Shown in pieces: positions 54,062 to 62,860 of a stretch of 64,000 bases of DNA. The notes below the pieces were generated by a model, which did not search any database, was not told the DNA's origin, and saw nothing but the letters and a program-made list of their open reading frames with translations. A program made the translations under genes and the position numbers. Each line of letters starts with the position of its first letter. Position 1 is the stretch's first letter. Source of the stretch: Devosia sp. Root413D1 (GTDB lineage: Bacteria > Pseudomonadota > Alphaproteobacteria > Rhizobiales > Devosiaceae); contig NZ_LMEA01000013.1 of NCBI RefSeq assembly GCF_001425235.1, positions 62,001-126,000 of the forward strand, read 5' to 3'.

Positions 54062-54706
54062 TCAGGCGGTTTGCGCCAGCATGAAGGACGTGGCGAAATC
54101 GAGCCCGTCCGGCGCGATGCCATGCGCCGTGCCCGACGAAATGTGCAGCGAGACATCGAAACCGGCGGCCGTCAGCTCGGTCGCCGCCTGCCGGCTGAGC
54201 CCGGGATCGACCACCTGGTCGAGATCGCCATGGATCAGGGCCACCGGCGCTTTGTCGATCGCCGGGAACCCCTCGGCAGGAACGAAAGCGCCGGAGAACG
54301 CCACGATACCCTTGATCGGACGCGGCAACGCCGTGCCGACATGCAGTGCCATCATCGCCCCTTGCGAGAAGCCAACGAGGAAGGTGTCGGCCGGCTTGAT
54401 GTCGGTCTGCGTCCAGAGATCGGTGAGAAACTCGATGATCACGGGCGCGGCGTTCTTGGCGCCCTCGATGCGGCCGGCGATCCGATCCACCGCCAGCGGG
54501 AACCACTCGAAACCGAATGGGTTGCCGGCACAGGGCGTCGGCGCGTTCGGCGCGATGAACAATGCATCGGGCAGCAGCGGCCCCCAGTGGTGGCCGAGCC
54601 CGATCAGGTCGCTGCCGTCGGCGCCATAGCCGTGCAGCAAAATCACTGCCTGCTTCGGAGCGCCGCCGCTTTTGGGCGGCAGCATCGGGCCGGAGAGCTT
54701 GGCCAT
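54062..54706 (-). CDS. Carboxylesterase/phospholipase-type alpha/beta hydrolase
   Basis: A 214-residue serine hydrolase of the carboxylesterase 2 (dienelactone-hydrolase-like) family: VILLHGYGADGSDL oxyanion region, nucleophile elbow GFSQGAMMAL (Ser near residue 120), then Asp in ALIHGDLDQVVDP and a final His (SGTAHGIAPDG). It overlaps the glycosylase stop by one base (TGATG), so it is second in the unit. Confidence 0.92.
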   Translation of the reverse strand: MAKLSGPMLPPKSGGAPKQAVILLHGYGADGSDLIGLGHHWGPLLPDALFIAPNAPTPCAGNPFGFEWFPLAVDRIAGRIEGAKNAAPVIIEFLTDLWTQTDIKPADTFLVGFSQGAMMALHVGTALPRPIKGIVAFSGAFVPAEGFPAIDKAPVALIHGDLDQVVDPGLSRQAATELTAAGFDVSLHISSGTAHGIAPDGLDFATSFMLAQTA

Positions 54707-55350
54707 CAGATCGACAATCCTTCCTTGTTCCGCACGGCGCGATAGTAGCGCCAGAGCAGCAATGCGGCGGTGGACCGATAGGGCGACCAGCGCCGCGCCA
54801 TCTCGATCAAGTCCTTCACCGGCGGCTTGCCGTCAAGCCCGAACGCCCACTCGGCCGCCCGCTGCAACGCGACATCGCCGGCGGGAAAGATGTCCGGATG
54901 GGCCGCCGAAAACATCAGATAAATCTCAGCAGTCCACGGGCCGATGCCCTTGAGTTTGGTCAGCGCGGCGATCGCCGCGTCGGCCGGCAGTTCGGCGAGA
55001 TGTGCGAAGTCGACACTGCCCGCCGCGATCGCCTCGGCCAGCCCGCGCAGCGTCCGGTACTTGCCGCCCGACTGCCCGGCGCCCCGGACGGCTTCCTCAC
55101 TGAGCTTCAGATAACCGACCGGGTCGAGCGCCCCTTCGAGCTGGGCGAAGCGGCCCCAGATCGCATCGGCGCTGGCGGTCGAAACCTGCTGGCCGGTGAC
55201 GATCCGCGCCAGCCCTTCGAAGCCGCCGGGCGAGCGGCGGATTTCGAATGCGCCGGCGCGCTCGGCAACGCCTCCGAGGCGGGGATCGAGCTCAATCAGG
55301 GCGCCCAGCTGGCGCTGCAGCGCCTCCGGCGTATCGAGACGGTCTGTCAA
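54706..55350 (-). CDS. DNA-3-methyladenine glycosylase II (AlkA type)
   Basis: A 214-residue base-excision repair enzyme of the HhH-GPD superfamily. The HhH motif is LTKLKGIGPWTAEIYLMFS near residue 120-140 with the catalytic Asp in GDVALQ further on. TTG 55350 follows AAGGA by six bases; its frame begins TDRLDTPEAL. It lies divergent from gluQ and upstream of the esterase gene. Confidence 0.9.
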   Translation of the reverse strand: MTDRLDTPEALQRQLGALIELDPRLGGVAERAGAFEIRRSPGGFEGLARIVTGQQVSTASADAIWGRFAQLEGALDPVGYLKLSEEAVRGAGQSGGKYRTLRGLAEAIAAGSVDFAHLAELPADAAIAALTKLKGIGPWTAEIYLMFSAAHPDIFPAGDVALQRAAEWAFGLDGKPPVKDLIEMARRWSPYRSTAALLLWRYYRAVRNKEGLSI

Positions 55351-55380
55351 AGAAATATCCTTACGTGCTAGCAGTTTGTC

Positions 55381-56226
55381 ATGCTCAGACCCGTCCTCCG
55401 CTTCGCCCCGAGCCCCAATGGCTTGCTGCATCTGGGGCACGCCTATTCGGCGCTGTTCACCTCGGTATGGGCCGAAGCCCTCGGTGGCCGGTTCCTCCTG
55501 CGCATCGAAGACACCGACATAACCCGAAGCAAGCCGGAATTCACCGCGGCGATCTTCGAGGACCTCGCCTGGCTCGGCCTCTCCTGGGAACAGCCGGTGC
55601 TGCGGCAGTCCGACCGCTTCGCCGTCTATGCGGCAGCGGCCGACCGGCTCAGGGCGCGCGACCTGCTCTATCCCTGCTTCTGCTCGCGCACCGAGCTGGC
55701 CGCGCAGTCGAGCGGCGCCGACCCCGATGGCGCGCCGCTTTATCCCGGCACCTGCCGGCACCTGTCGGCAGCCGAAGTGAAACAGCGTTTTGCCGAAGGG
55801 CGTACGGCGAACTGGCGGCTCAGGACCGACGACGCCATGGCGCTCACCGGCATGCTGACCTACAGCGTCGCCGGCCCCACCCCGGCGGATCGGCCGCAGA
55901 TCCGCTATGCCCGGCCGGAGCGCTGGGGCGATGTGGTGCTGCAGCGCAAAGGCACCCCGACCAGCTATCATCTGAGCGTGGTGATCGACGACGATGCGCA
56001 GGGCGTTACCCATGTCACCCGTGGTCGCGACATGGAGCCCTCGACCGATATCCACGTGCTCCTGCAGATGCTGCTCGGCCTCACCTCGCCGCTTTATACT
56101 TTCCACAAGCTGATCCTCGACACCGAAGGTAAAAAGCTCAGCAAATCGAAAGGCTCCACATCGCTGCGGAGCCTGCGCGAGGCGGGTCGGACCGCGGAGG
56201 AGATTCGGCGAGAACTGGGGTTCTAG
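55381..56226 (+). CDS. gluQ: Glutamyl-Q tRNA(Asp) synthetase
   Basis: A 281-residue class I-type synthetase lacking the anticodon-binding domain. HIGH-like motif is SPNGLLHLGHAYSA, KMSKS-like is GKKLSKSKGS, and a zinc-site CFCSRTEL/CRHLS is visible near residue 100-125. It attaches glutamate to queuosine of tRNA-Asp. It stands alone, divergent from the glycosylase. Confidence 0.95.
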   Translation: MLRPVLRFAPSPNGLLHLGHAYSALFTSVWAEALGGRFLLRIEDTDITRSKPEFTAAIFEDLAWLGLSWEQPVLRQSDRFAVYAAAADRLRARDLLYPCFCSRTELAAQSSGADPDGAPLYPGTCRHLSAAEVKQRFAEGRTANWRLRTDDAMALTGMLTYSVAGPTPADRPQIRYARPERWGDVVLQRKGTPTSYHLSVVIDDDAQGVTHVTRGRDMEPSTDIHVLLQMLLGLTSPLYTFHKLILDTEGKKLSKSKGSTSLRSLREAGRTAEEIRRELGF

Positions 56227-56233
56227 CCGCTCA

Positions 56234-56367
56234 ACCGGTGCGAGCTGACCCCCACCCTTAATCCCTCCCCGCAGGGGGGAGGGAGACGCGGACTGCGATG
56301 TCGGTGTGAGGGTCTCCCTCCCCTTTGCGGGGAGGGGACAGGGGTGGGGGTCCACAGCCACCGGCCT
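56234..56367. repeat. MITE-like palindromic element (family D, copy 3)
   Basis: Reverse complement of copy 2 at 30168-30298 with similar terminal GCCGG/CCGGC bases and the same internal segment (reverse complement of GAGACCCTCACAC...). It occupies the convergent gap between gluQ and the epimerase gene. The insertion orientation is opposite to copy 2. Confidence 0.8.
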
Positions 56368-56374
56368 CGGCAAC

Positions 56375-57325
56375 TTAAGCCGCCAGCTTCTCCGCCGCAA
56401 AGAATGGCGCCACCGTCGCCGCCACCGCCGCGTCGAACGGCGTGGCAAAATCCGGGCCGAGGATGGCCTCGAGGCGCGCGTCCTTGAGCTCCATCGGGTT
56501 CTCCCACAGGTAGCTCATCTTGCTGACCGCCCGCATCAGCGGATCGACGAGGCCCACGACGTTGAACAGCACGCGCGGGAACGTGCCGACCTTGAGCTTC
56601 ACCGGCGCCGCGGCCACGGCGGCTGCAGCCATCTGCTCGGGCGTCACATAGTTGCCGGCAAAGTGGAAATTCTCGAAGGCGCCGAATTGCTTGCGGTGCC
56701 AGGCGAGCTTCTCGAAGGCCCGGCCGACATCCGGCAGATAGGCCCAGGAGTGGCCGACGCTGGGCACGCCCATCATCGCGAACTTGCCTTTCTTCGCCTC
56801 GCGCAGCATGGCGAGATCGAACCAGTCGAACGAACTCTCCGGCCCATAGAAATCCCCGGCGCGGAGGATGATTGCCTGGATGTCGCCGCGCTTCGCCGCC
56901 GCTTCATAGAGTGCCTCGACCCGCACCCGGATCTCGCCGCGCGGCGTCTGCGGGCGCTGCTTGAGCTGGGGCGTCACCGTACGGTCGGTGGCGGCGTAGT
57001 TGTAGATATTGCCGGGGAACAGCAGGGTCTTGCCGCTCTTGCCGAGCGCGGTGATCACCCGCTGGTTCTGTGCTTCCATCCGGCCCTGGTCCCACTGGTG
57101 GTAGGGCAGGTTCAGCGCGTTGACCACCACCTCGGTATCGCCAATCGCCGCCCGCATCGCTTCCACATCCTCGGCGTCGCCCTTGATGAAGCGCACCCCT
57201 GCTATTGGCTGCTTGTTGGACCGCCCGAACCCGGCGACCTCCCACCCGGCGGCGACGAAGGCCTTGGCAATGTGGTGGCCGACATGACCGTTGATGCCGA
57301 TGACGATGACTTTCTGCGTGCTCAT
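56375..57325 (-). CDS. NAD-dependent epimerase/dehydratase
   Basis: A 316-residue extended-SDR protein. The glycine motif is VIVIGINGHVGHHIAKAF near residue 8-24, then GDAEDVEAMRAAIG. The active-site region near residue 110-150 shows an N-Y-A-A motif but not a textbook YxxxK, so its catalysis is uncertain. It is divergent from a LysR gene that likely regulates it. Confidence 0.9.
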   Translation of the reverse strand: MSTQKVIVIGINGHVGHHIAKAFVAAGWEVAGFGRSNKQPIAGVRFIKGDAEDVEAMRAAIGDTEVVVNALNLPYHQWDQGRMEAQNQRVITALGKSGKTLLFPGNIYNYAATDRTVTPQLKQRPQTPRGEIRVRVEALYEAAAKRGDIQAIILRAGDFYGPESSFDWFDLAMLREAKKGKFAMMGVPSVGHSWAYLPDVGRAFEKLAWHRKQFGAFENFHFAGNYVTPEQMAAAAVAAAPVKLKVGTFPRVLFNVVGLVDPLMRAVSKMSYLWENPMELKDARLEAILGPDFATPFDAAVAATVAPFFAAEKLAA

Positions 57326-57438
57326 TTGCCTGGCTCCTTGCTGGTGAGGATCAAGGTAGGCGCAACATCAGCGTTGATGAATTGGACAAGATCGTTACCT
57401 TGCCATACAGAATTGAATGGCCTGGAGACACCTAGACC

Positions 57439-58332
57439 ATGCCCGATCCCGACTGGTCGCTGTGGCGCAGCTTTGGCGCCGTCGTCGAACACGGCTCGCT
57501 CTCGGCCGCCGCTCGCGCCCTCGGCCTCAGCCAGCCGACGCTGGGCCGCCATGTCGAGGCGCTGGAGCAGGCATTGGGGATGAGCCTGTTCGAGCGGACG
57601 CTCAACGGCTTTCACGCCACCGATACGGCGCTGAAGCTCTACGAGCCGGTGCTCGCGGCACAGCAGGCGCTGGCCGAAGCGGCGCTGATCGCGGAGGGGG
57701 CGAGCGCCGCGCTCACCGGCTCGGTCCGCATCACCTCGAGCACCGTGATGTGCCACTATGTCTTGCCGCCCTTCCTCAACGACCTGCGCCAAAGTTTCCC
57801 GCAGGTGGCGATTGAGCTGGTGCCGTCGGATTCGGCCGAGAACCTGTTGCTGCGCGAGGCCGATATCGCCGTCCGCATGTTCCGCCCCACCCAGCTCGAG
57901 CTGATCACCCGCAAGCTCGGCGAAAGCCCGATCGTCACCTGCGCCCACGAAAGCTACATTTTGAGGCGCGGACGCCCGGAACGGCCCGAGCAATTGGTCG
58001 AGCACGACCTGATCGGCTTTGATCGCTCCGAGCTGCTGATCGGCGCCGCCCGGCGCATGGGGTTCGAACTGAAGCGCAGCGATTTCATCGTCCGCACCGA
58101 CAGCCAGACCAATGCCTGGGAACTGATCAAGGCCGGCCTCGGCGTCGGTTTCGCCCAGCAGCTGCTGGTGGCCGAGACGCGCGGCATGGTGCCGCTCTTG
58201 CCCGATTTCCGCACGCCGCCCTTGGAAGTGTGGTTGACCACGCATCGCGAACTGTTCACCAGCCGTCGCATTCGTGCCATCTATGACCGACTGGGCGAGG
58301 GCCTCAGCCGCTTCCTCGCGAGGACATTATGA
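57439..58332 (+). CDS. LysR family transcriptional regulator
   Basis: A 297-residue regulator. The winged HTH is residues ~5-65 (FGAVVEHGSLSAAARALGLSQPTLGRHVEALEQALG), followed by the periplasmic-binding-like effector domain. Divergent from the epimerase across 113 bases. It overlaps the next, small gene by four bases (ATGA). Confidence 0.93.
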   Translation: MPDPDWSLWRSFGAVVEHGSLSAAARALGLSQPTLGRHVEALEQALGMSLFERTLNGFHATDTALKLYEPVLAAQQALAEAALIAEGASAALTGSVRITSSTVMCHYVLPPFLNDLRQSFPQVAIELVPSDSAENLLLREADIAVRMFRPTQLELITRKLGESPIVTCAHESYILRRGRPERPEQLVEHDLIGFDRSELLIGAARRMGFELKRSDFIVRTDSQTNAWELIKAGLGVGFAQQLLVAETRGMVPLLPDFRTPPLEVWLTTHRELFTSRRIRAIYDRLGEGLSRFLARTL

Positions 58333-58523
58333 ACATCACCGGCATCATCACCATCGTCGCGCTCGGCGCGGTCGCCATCATCCTGTTCATGGGGCTGTGG
58401 AACATGTTCCGCGGCGGCGACCACAATCTCAGCCAGAAGCTGATGCGCGCCCGCGTCATCGCCCAGGCCGTGGCCATCGTGGTGATCCTGGGGGCCCTCT
58501 ACTTCTTCGGTCGGGGGAGCTGA
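58329..58523 (+). CDS. HIG1-like small membrane protein
   Basis: A 64-residue protein with two hydrophobic helices separated by a charged loop (GLWNMFRGGDHNLSQKLMRARVIAQ). This matches the twin-transmembrane HIG1-type domain of alphaproteobacteria, linked to respiratory complexes in mitochondria. It overlaps the LysR gene by four bases. Function in bacteria is unknown. Confidence 0.85.
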   Translation: MNITGIITIVALGAVAIILFMGLWNMFRGGDHNLSQKLMRARVIAQAVAIVVILGALYFFGRGS

Positions 58524-58590
58524 CCGAAAGCGCTTCGCGCGCCATTCCCGCTGAGCTAGTTTCGACGCCACTGACTCGCGGCGGAACGAC

Positions 58591-59187
58591 ATGGTCAAGC
58601 TCAACAAGATTTACACCAAGACCGGCGATGACGGCACCACCGGCCTGGTGCGCGGGCCGCGCCGCTCCAAGGCGGACCTCCGCGTCGAGTGCTTCGGCAC
58701 CGTCGACGAGGCCAACAGCTTCATCGGCATGGCGCGGCTCCATACCGGCTCGATGCCCAAGCTCGACCGGCTGCTGGCGCGCGTGCAGAACGACCTGTTC
58801 GACCTCGGCTCCGACCTCGCCACCCCAGGCGCCGATCCGGCCGGGGCACCGCCCTCATTGCGCATCACCGCGCAGCAGACCGAATGGATCGAAGAGCAGA
58901 TCGACCATTACAATGAAGGCCTGAAGCCGCTGACGAGCTTCGTCCTCCCCGGTGGCACGCCGCTCGCCGTCGCGCTGCATCTGGGCCGCACCGTCACCCG
59001 TCGCGCCGAACGCCTGGTGGTCGAGTTGATTGCGGCCGAACCCGACGTCAACAACGCCGTCATGGTCTATCTCAACCGCCTGTCGGACCTGCTGTTCGTC
59101 ATGGCCCGGGTGGCCAACGCCAACGGCGACAGCGACGTGCTGTGGGCGCCTGGCAAGTTCGGCCACGAGGGGCAGTCGCGCGGCTGA
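58591..59187 (+). CDS. Cob(I)yrinic acid a,c-diamide adenosyltransferase (PduO type)
   Basis: A 198-residue enzyme that adds the upper adenosyl ligand to cobalamin. The start KLNKIYTKTGDDGTTGLVRG is the ATP-binding P-loop-like segment, FGTVDEANSFIGMARL follows, and the RRAERLVVELIAAEPDVNNAVMVYLNRLSDLLF region ends the active site. It overlaps the rhomboid start (TGATG). Confidence 0.95.
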   Translation: MVKLNKIYTKTGDDGTTGLVRGPRRSKADLRVECFGTVDEANSFIGMARLHTGSMPKLDRLLARVQNDLFDLGSDLATPGADPAGAPPSLRITAQQTEWIEEQIDHYNEGLKPLTSFVLPGGTPLAVALHLGRTVTRRAERLVVELIAAEPDVNNAVMVYLNRLSDLLFVMARVANANGDSDVLWAPGKFGHEGQSRG

Positions 59188-59876
59188 TGTTCATTCCGCT
59201 GCACGACCGCAACCCAGTCCGGCACATCAGGTTCCCCTATGTCACCTATGGCATCATCGGGTTGAACGTCCTGGTGTTCCTGATCCAGCTGGCGCATGGC
59301 AGCGGGCTCAGTTTCGACCAGTTCGCGCTGAGCTATGCGGCCGTGCCGGCCTATTTCCTGCAGCCTGAGGCGCCGGACCGGCTGGCCTACCTGCCCGACG
59401 GGCTGACGCTCATCACCTATGCCTTCTTTCATGCCGACTGGCTGCACCTGGGCAGCAACATGCTGTTCCTCTGGGTGTTCGGCGACAACATCGAGGACGC
59501 GCTGGGGCATGTGAAGTTCGCGGCGTTCTACCTCGCCTGTGCCGCGCTCTCCGGCCTGATCTATATCCTCTTCGCCATGGGCACCTACACCTGGCTGATC
59601 GGCGCCTCGGGCGCCGTTGCCGGCGTCATGGGCGCCTATATCGTCCTCTACCCGCATGCCCGGGTCTATGTGCTGCTGGGCCTCACCATCCCGATCCCGC
59701 TGCCGCTGCCGGCGCTCTGGATGCTCGGCGCCTGGGCGGCGGTGCAGCTGTTCTACCTGTTCTTCGGCGGCAGCAGCCCGGTCGCCTGGTCCGCCCATGT
59801 CGGCGGATTGATCGTCGGCGCGGCGCTCTGCGTGCCGCTGAAGCGACGCGACGTAGTGCTGTTCGGCGGGCGCTGA
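59187..59876 (+). CDS. Rhomboid family intramembrane serine protease
   Basis: A 229-residue protein with six transmembrane helices. The catalytic Ser is in the GASGAVAGVMGAY motif (residue ~137) and the His in SAHVGGLIVGAA (residue ~205); the HADWLHLGSNMLFLW segment, with the conserved Asn, is present. It overlaps the adenosyltransferase stop by one base and so is translationally coupled. Confidence 0.93.
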   Translation: MFIPLHDRNPVRHIRFPYVTYGIIGLNVLVFLIQLAHGSGLSFDQFALSYAAVPAYFLQPEAPDRLAYLPDGLTLITYAFFHADWLHLGSNMLFLWVFGDNIEDALGHVKFAAFYLACAALSGLIYILFAMGTYTWLIGASGAVAGVMGAYIVLYPHARVYVLLGLTIPIPLPLPALWMLGAWAAVQLFYLFFGGSSPVAWSAHVGGLIVGAALCVPLKRRDVVLFGGR

Positions 59877-59961
59877 TCCGTAAACGATTGATTCACGATC
59901 GCACCATTCCGACACAGCTTCGGGAAGGTTTCGTTTACGCCCCGGTCATAAAACCCCGGGG

Positions 59962-60144
59962 ATGGACATGGATCTGACATCGCAGCTGCTTGCCGCGCGC
60001 TCCGCCGGGACGCAGCAATCCATTGCCATCGCCGTGCTGAAGAAGTCGCACGAGATGGAGATGTCGCTGATCCAGATGGTCGACAGCGTGGCGCGCTCTG
60101 CTCCACCGCCCGGCCAGGGGACCAAGGTCGACAAAACAGCCTGA
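59962..60144 (+). CDS. Small YjfB-like protein
   Basis: A 60-residue acidic helical protein. The core QSIAIAVLKKSHEMEMSLIQMVDSV resembles the 'putative motility protein' (YjfB) family of tiny proteins found near flagellar genes. No flagellar genes are in this window. It lies 86 bases after the rhomboid gene and 18 bases before another small gene. Confidence 0.7.
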   Translation: MDMDLTSQLLAARSAGTQQSIAIAVLKKSHEMEMSLIQMVDSVARSAPPPGQGTKVDKTA

Positions 60145-60161
60145 CCAGCCGGAGGGGTGTG

Positions 60162-60389
60162 ATGAACCTCGACACATCGATCTATCGCATGGCCTTCCGC
60201 GAGGCCGACACCCTCGGCGTGGCGCAGGTGCTCGTCGCCAAGAAGCGCGCCGATCTCGAACACCAGATGCTGCTCAAGCAGATCAACGAAGGCTCCGCCT
60301 CCACCGGCGCCGACCTCGAGCGGGCGCTCACCGATATGGAGCAGCGCTCCGACGCGTTTGTCGGCCGCATCATCGACCGCACCGCCTGA
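60162..60389 (+). CDS. Small helical protein
   Basis: A 75-residue protein from ATG 60162 (GGAGG just upstream; a GTG at 60159 precedes it). Predicted two-helix hairpin with Gln/Glu/Arg/Lys-rich heptads (LEHQMLLKQINEG). No family recognised. It is probably co-expressed with the preceding small gene. Confidence 0.65.
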   Translation: MNLDTSIYRMAFREADTLGVAQVLVAKKRADLEHQMLLKQINEGSASTGADLERALTDMEQRSDAFVGRIIDRTA

Positions 60390-60558
60390 ACGACTGTTCA
60401 GCACCCCGCCTCCCGCCATCCGATCCCTGAACCCCGTCTGAACGGACGGGGCGAAGCGGCGCGCAATTCTGCAAACTGTGCGCTTGCGGGGTCTGTCCCA
60501 TCGGGGCAGAAGCGACCGCTTTCAGCGGGGGGACACGCTGAACAGGAGATTGGCCCCA

Positions 60559-61179
60559 ATGAGCAAGACGGGCTACGAGAAGATGGTATCGGGCGAGCTC
60601 TATGAAGGGCCGGACTGGGACCTGATCGAAATGCAGGTCGAAGCAAGGAAGAAACTCGACCGCCTCAACGCCGTCCCCAACTGGGACATGGCCAACCGCA
60701 CCGCGATGTTCCGCGACCAGCTCGGCAGCTTCGGCGACAGTTTCGTGTTGAGCCCCATCACCTGGGAATACGGCAAGCACATCCATATCGGCGAGGGTGT
60801 GTTCATCAACTTCGAATGCGTCTTCCTCGACGGCGCCGAAGTGCGCATCGGCGACGGCACCGCCATTGCGCCGCGCGTGATGTTTTTGACCGCCGGTCAC
60901 CCGGTTGACCCGCACGAGCGCGAGCGCCGCGATCCCAAGACCGGCAAGCTGATCGGCGCCCAGTGCATCAACAAGCCGATCAGCATCGGCAAGCACTGCT
61001 GGATCGGCGCCGGCACCATCATCGTCGGCGGCGTCAGCATCGGCGACGGCACCACCATCGGCGCCGGCAGCGTCGTCACCCGCGACATCCCCGCCGGCGT
61101 GCTGGCCGCGGGTAACCCCTGCCGGGTGATCCGCAAAGCCGACGCCAAGCCGATGCGGCAGGCGGCGAACGCGGCGTAA
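60559..61179 (+). CDS. Maltose/galactoside O-acetyltransferase family protein
   Basis: A 206-residue trimeric left-handed beta-helix acetyltransferase. The start at ATG 60559 is preceded by ACAGGAG. The family opening (SELYEGPDWDLIEMQVEARK), hexapeptide repeats (IGDGTAIAPRV) and the catalytic His region (MFLTAGHPVDP) match Maa/LacA. It may detoxify sugars. The gene ends before the inverted repeat at 61203. Confidence 0.95.
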   Translation: MSKTGYEKMVSGELYEGPDWDLIEMQVEARKKLDRLNAVPNWDMANRTAMFRDQLGSFGDSFVLSPITWEYGKHIHIGEGVFINFECVFLDGAEVRIGDGTAIAPRVMFLTAGHPVDPHERERRDPKTGKLIGAQCINKPISIGKHCWIGAGTIIVGGVSIGDGTTIGAGSVVTRDIPAGVLAAGNPCRVIRKADAKPMRQAANAA

Positions 61180-61202
61180 TCGGGTGCTTGCCGCAGGGCA
61201 TC

Positions 61203-61285
61203 GGCAGTCGGCAGTAGGCAATCGGCAGTCGCGGCCCGCCACCGGCCGGCCCTCTCCGACTGCCTACTGCCTACTGCCGACTGCC
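61203..61285. repeat. Inverted repeat of 18-bp arms in convergent gap (family E)
   Basis: 61203-61220 (GGCAGTCGGCAGTAGGCA) and 61268-61285 are exact reverse complements; related CGGCAGT copies occur between. It lies between the O-acetyltransferase and PfkB genes, both of which end at its edges, so it may be a bidirectional terminator. Confidence 0.85.
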
Positions 61286-61286
61286 C

Positions 61287-62174
61287 CTACCGAACCAGAA
61301 ACGCCTCGACCTCGGTGCGCGACGGCGCGCCGAGCCGGCCGCCGAACCGGGTGCACTTGATCGCCGCGGCCGCCGAAGCAAAAGCGATGACATTGCGCAT
61401 CGGCCAGCCCTCGAGCAGCCCGACCGCAAACCCGGCATGAAACACATCGCCCGCCGCCAGCGTATCGATCGCTTCGACTTTCGGGGCCGGCGAATGGCGG
61501 ATCCCGTCCCCCTCGCTCCACCAGCAGCCATCGGCGCCGGCGGTAACCGCAACGAAGCCGCCATGGCTGACTGCGAGCCACCCGGCCGCCTGCTCTGCGG
61601 TGTCCGCCCCGGTCACCAGCTTTGCCGCGCTCTCTGATGCCACCACATGCGTCGCCAGCGGCAACAAGCCGTCGAGCACGTCGCGCGCCGCCATATCGGC
61701 ATCGAGGATCGCCGGAATGCCCGCCGCCTTCGCCGCACCTAGCGCCAGCGCCGCCGCACCCGGCCAGCGCACATCGGTCATCACCGCGTCGATACCACGA
61801 AGATCAGGGGCAGCCTCGGGCGGCGCCATCAGCGTGGGATCGTAGCGCGGCACGATCATCGTACTGCCGCTGCGATCCATGAAGATCGAGGAAAAGCCCG
61901 AGCGCGAACCGGCGACCCGCCGCACCCGCGAGCAGTCGACGCCTTCGCCCGAAATCTGCTGCACCAGCCGATCGCCCGTCGCATCGTCGCCGGCCGAGGC
62001 CCAGAGCGCCGCCTTGCCGCCGAGCCGCACGATGCTCGCCGCCTGCGCCGCCGCCATGCCCTCGGCGACTTCGACCGCATCGAGCGGTATGATCTTGCCC
62101 GGCCCATCCGGCAGGCGGTCCAGCCGGAAAATGGTGTCCATGGTCAGGGCACCGACGCAGAGAATCCGGCGCAT
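61287..62174 (-). CDS. PfkB family carbohydrate kinase
   Basis: A 295-residue ribokinase-fold enzyme. The N-terminal ILCVGALTMDTIFRLDRLPDGPGK and the C-terminal AIDTLAAGDVFHAGFAVGLLEG (catalytic Asp) are the two PfkB signatures. The specific sugar is not evident. Downstream of the TlpA-like gene by five bases in the same direction. Confidence 0.93.
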   Translation of the reverse strand: MRRILCVGALTMDTIFRLDRLPDGPGKIIPLDAVEVAEGMAAAQAASIVRLGGKAALWASAGDDATGDRLVQQISGEGVDCSRVRRVAGSRSGFSSIFMDRSGSTMIVPRYDPTLMAPPEAAPDLRGIDAVMTDVRWPGAAALALGAAKAAGIPAILDADMAARDVLDGLLPLATHVVASESAAKLVTGADTAEQAAGWLAVSHGGFVAVTAGADGCWWSEGDGIRHSPAPKVEAIDTLAAGDVFHAGFAVGLLEGWPMRNVIAFASAAAAIKCTRFGGRLGAPSRTEVEAFLVR

Positions 62175-62179
62175 GCGGG

Positions 62180-62839
62180 TCAGGTTCCGATCAGCGCGTC
62201 GATGACGTTGTGGCCGTCAGGCGAATCCCACTCGGCCGGCCCCTGCAGCACCGCCAGTTCGCAGCCCTTTTCGTCGAGCAGCAGCGTTGCCGGCAGCCCG
62301 ATCGCCACCGCCTGCTGCTGCAGCCGCTTGAACGCATCGAAGGTTGAATCCGCATAGAGCGGCAGGTTCTTGAGCCCCTCGTCGGCGAGGAATTTCTTCG
62401 CCTTCTCGAGCCCGCTCTCGCCGACATCGAGGTTGATCGGCAGCACCATGAACTGCTCTGAATTGTACTTGGTCGCGATGGCGTCGAGCGCGGGCATTTC
62501 CTCGCGGCACGGCACGCACCAGCTGGCCCAGAAATTCACCAGCAGCTTCTTGCCGGCAAAGCTGCCGATGGTGGTCGGCGCACCCGCTGCATCCTTGAAC
62601 GCCATGTCGGCATAGCCGCGCCCTTCGCCGGTGCCGTTGAGCGCTGCCAGCATGCCGATCGCCGCCGCGTCGATCTTCTGCCCCTTGATCACCTGCGGAT
62701 CGCACTGCGTCGCCTGCGCCGGCATGAAGTTGCCAACCACGAGGGTAAGGACTAGTGCTACCGCCGCACTGATCAGGGCGACGAGCAGCACCCGCCTGGG
62801 GCGCAATCTCCGGGTCGGGGCGGGGCTTTGGTCGGTCAT
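62180..62839 (-). CDS. TlpA-like periplasmic thiol:disulfide oxidoreductase
   Basis: A 219-residue protein with an N-terminal membrane anchor ([21 protein letters not shown]) and a thioredoxin fold with the active site [16 protein letters not shown]. Such proteins reduce cytochrome c or other periplasmic partners. ATG 62839 is 21 bases from the divergent argH start; a longer frame to 62986 would run into argH. Confidence 0.93.
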   Translation of the reverse strand: MTDQSPAPTRRLRPRRVLLVALISAAVALVLTLVVGNFMPAQATQCDPQVIKGQKIDAAAIGMLAALNGTGEGRGYADMAFKDAAGAPTTIGSFAGKKLLVNFWASWCVPCREEMPALDAIATKYNSEQFMVLPINLDVGESGLEKAKKFLADEGLKNLPLYADSTFDAFKRLQQQAVAIGLPATLLLDEKGCELAVLQGPAEWDSPDGHNVIDALIGT

Positions 62840-62860
62840 AGGTCTACCGTTGGAGTTGAG

